Below are positions 63,932-64,000 of a stretch of DNA of 64,000 nt, one piece after another. The notes beneath the pieces were generated by a model. It worked only from the letters and a program-made list of their open reading frames with translations. It did not search any database and was not told the origin of the DNA. The translations under genes were made by a program, and so were the position numbers. The number at the start of each line of letters is the position of its first letter. Position 1 is the stretch's first letter. Location of the stretch: positions 433,324-497,323 of the forward strand of contig NZ_PHNT01000001.1 in the NCBI RefSeq assembly GCF_002834145.1, in the 5' to 3' direction. The DNA comes from Roseovarius salinarum (GTDB taxonomy: Bacteria; Pseudomonadota; Alphaproteobacteria; Rhodobacterales; Rhodobacteraceae).

Positions 63932-64000
63932 TTGGTCCTCCCTTGGTGAAAATGGCTTTCGGTTTGCGTTCAAAGCGTGGATGCCAGAACCCATGACCCG

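Overview
The window is a gene-dense, GC-rich (mid-60s % by eye) bacterial chromosome segment that fits the alphaproteobacterial order Rhodobacterales (Roseobacter/Paracoccaceae). The evidence is gene content and order: an F1-only ATP synthase operon (atpHAGDC) without the F0 genes, a CIRCE-controlled groESL, an Hsp20-DUF1150 pair, a fused ATP sulfurylase/APS kinase, a Hint-domain protein, a 43-residue 'TRWMKSV' microprotein, UbiK, and a dispersed CGGAGTATTT/hairpin intergenic repeat. No tRNA, rRNA, insertion sequence, prophage or CRISPR array was seen.

Left part (1-39 kb), mostly housekeeping. clpA (cut by the edge), gloB and a methyltransferase come first, then atpHAGDC with a strong terminator, an H-type lectin-like gene, prs and a DsbA-family isomerase. 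A leftward run follows: HAD hydrolase, MaoC protein, a 60-aa protein, ribF, ycgN and a threonine-aldolase-like gene, the last three joined by ATGA overlaps. Then come ppaC, groESL, a cupin, a NUDIX hydrolase, a lipase-like protein coupled to an orphan phnM, purE-purK, a YdcH protein, Hsp20-DUF1150, two convergent glycosyltransferases, sat/cysC, a di-heme cytochrome c peroxidase behind a perfect FNR box, trxB, an Lrp regulator, a Hint-domain protein, the lgt-midA-pgeF operon, ubiK, a YbjN protein and proC-csaA-D-2-hydroxyacid dehydrogenase.

Right part (39-64 kb), accessory metabolism. A LysR gene diverges from a small ORF coupled to a phosphoethanolamine-methyltransferase-like gene. A five-gene catabolic operon (flavin reductase, aldehyde dehydrogenase, LLM flavin monooxygenase, DUF1185 protein, alpha/beta hydrolase) diverges from its own LysR regulator. 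An RND efflux pair follows. From 63.9 kb back to 50.5 kb all genes read leftward: TRAP transporter dctPQM, paaZ, paaX, a CocE/NonD hydrolase, an ATP-grasp ligase, a three-subunit molybdenum hydroxylase and a MoaD-like protein.

The most interesting signals are (i) the two uncharacterised catabolic clusters; (ii) the intergenic repeat, with four copies here whose arms stay complementary while their sequence changes; and (iii) several RNA or operator structures: a G-U-dependent hairpin enclosing the paaX start codon, a 13-bp hairpin between dctP and dctQ, an extended CIRCE, and tandem hairpins in the ybjN leader. Product names come from reading the translated sequence and from family knowledge; no database search was run.
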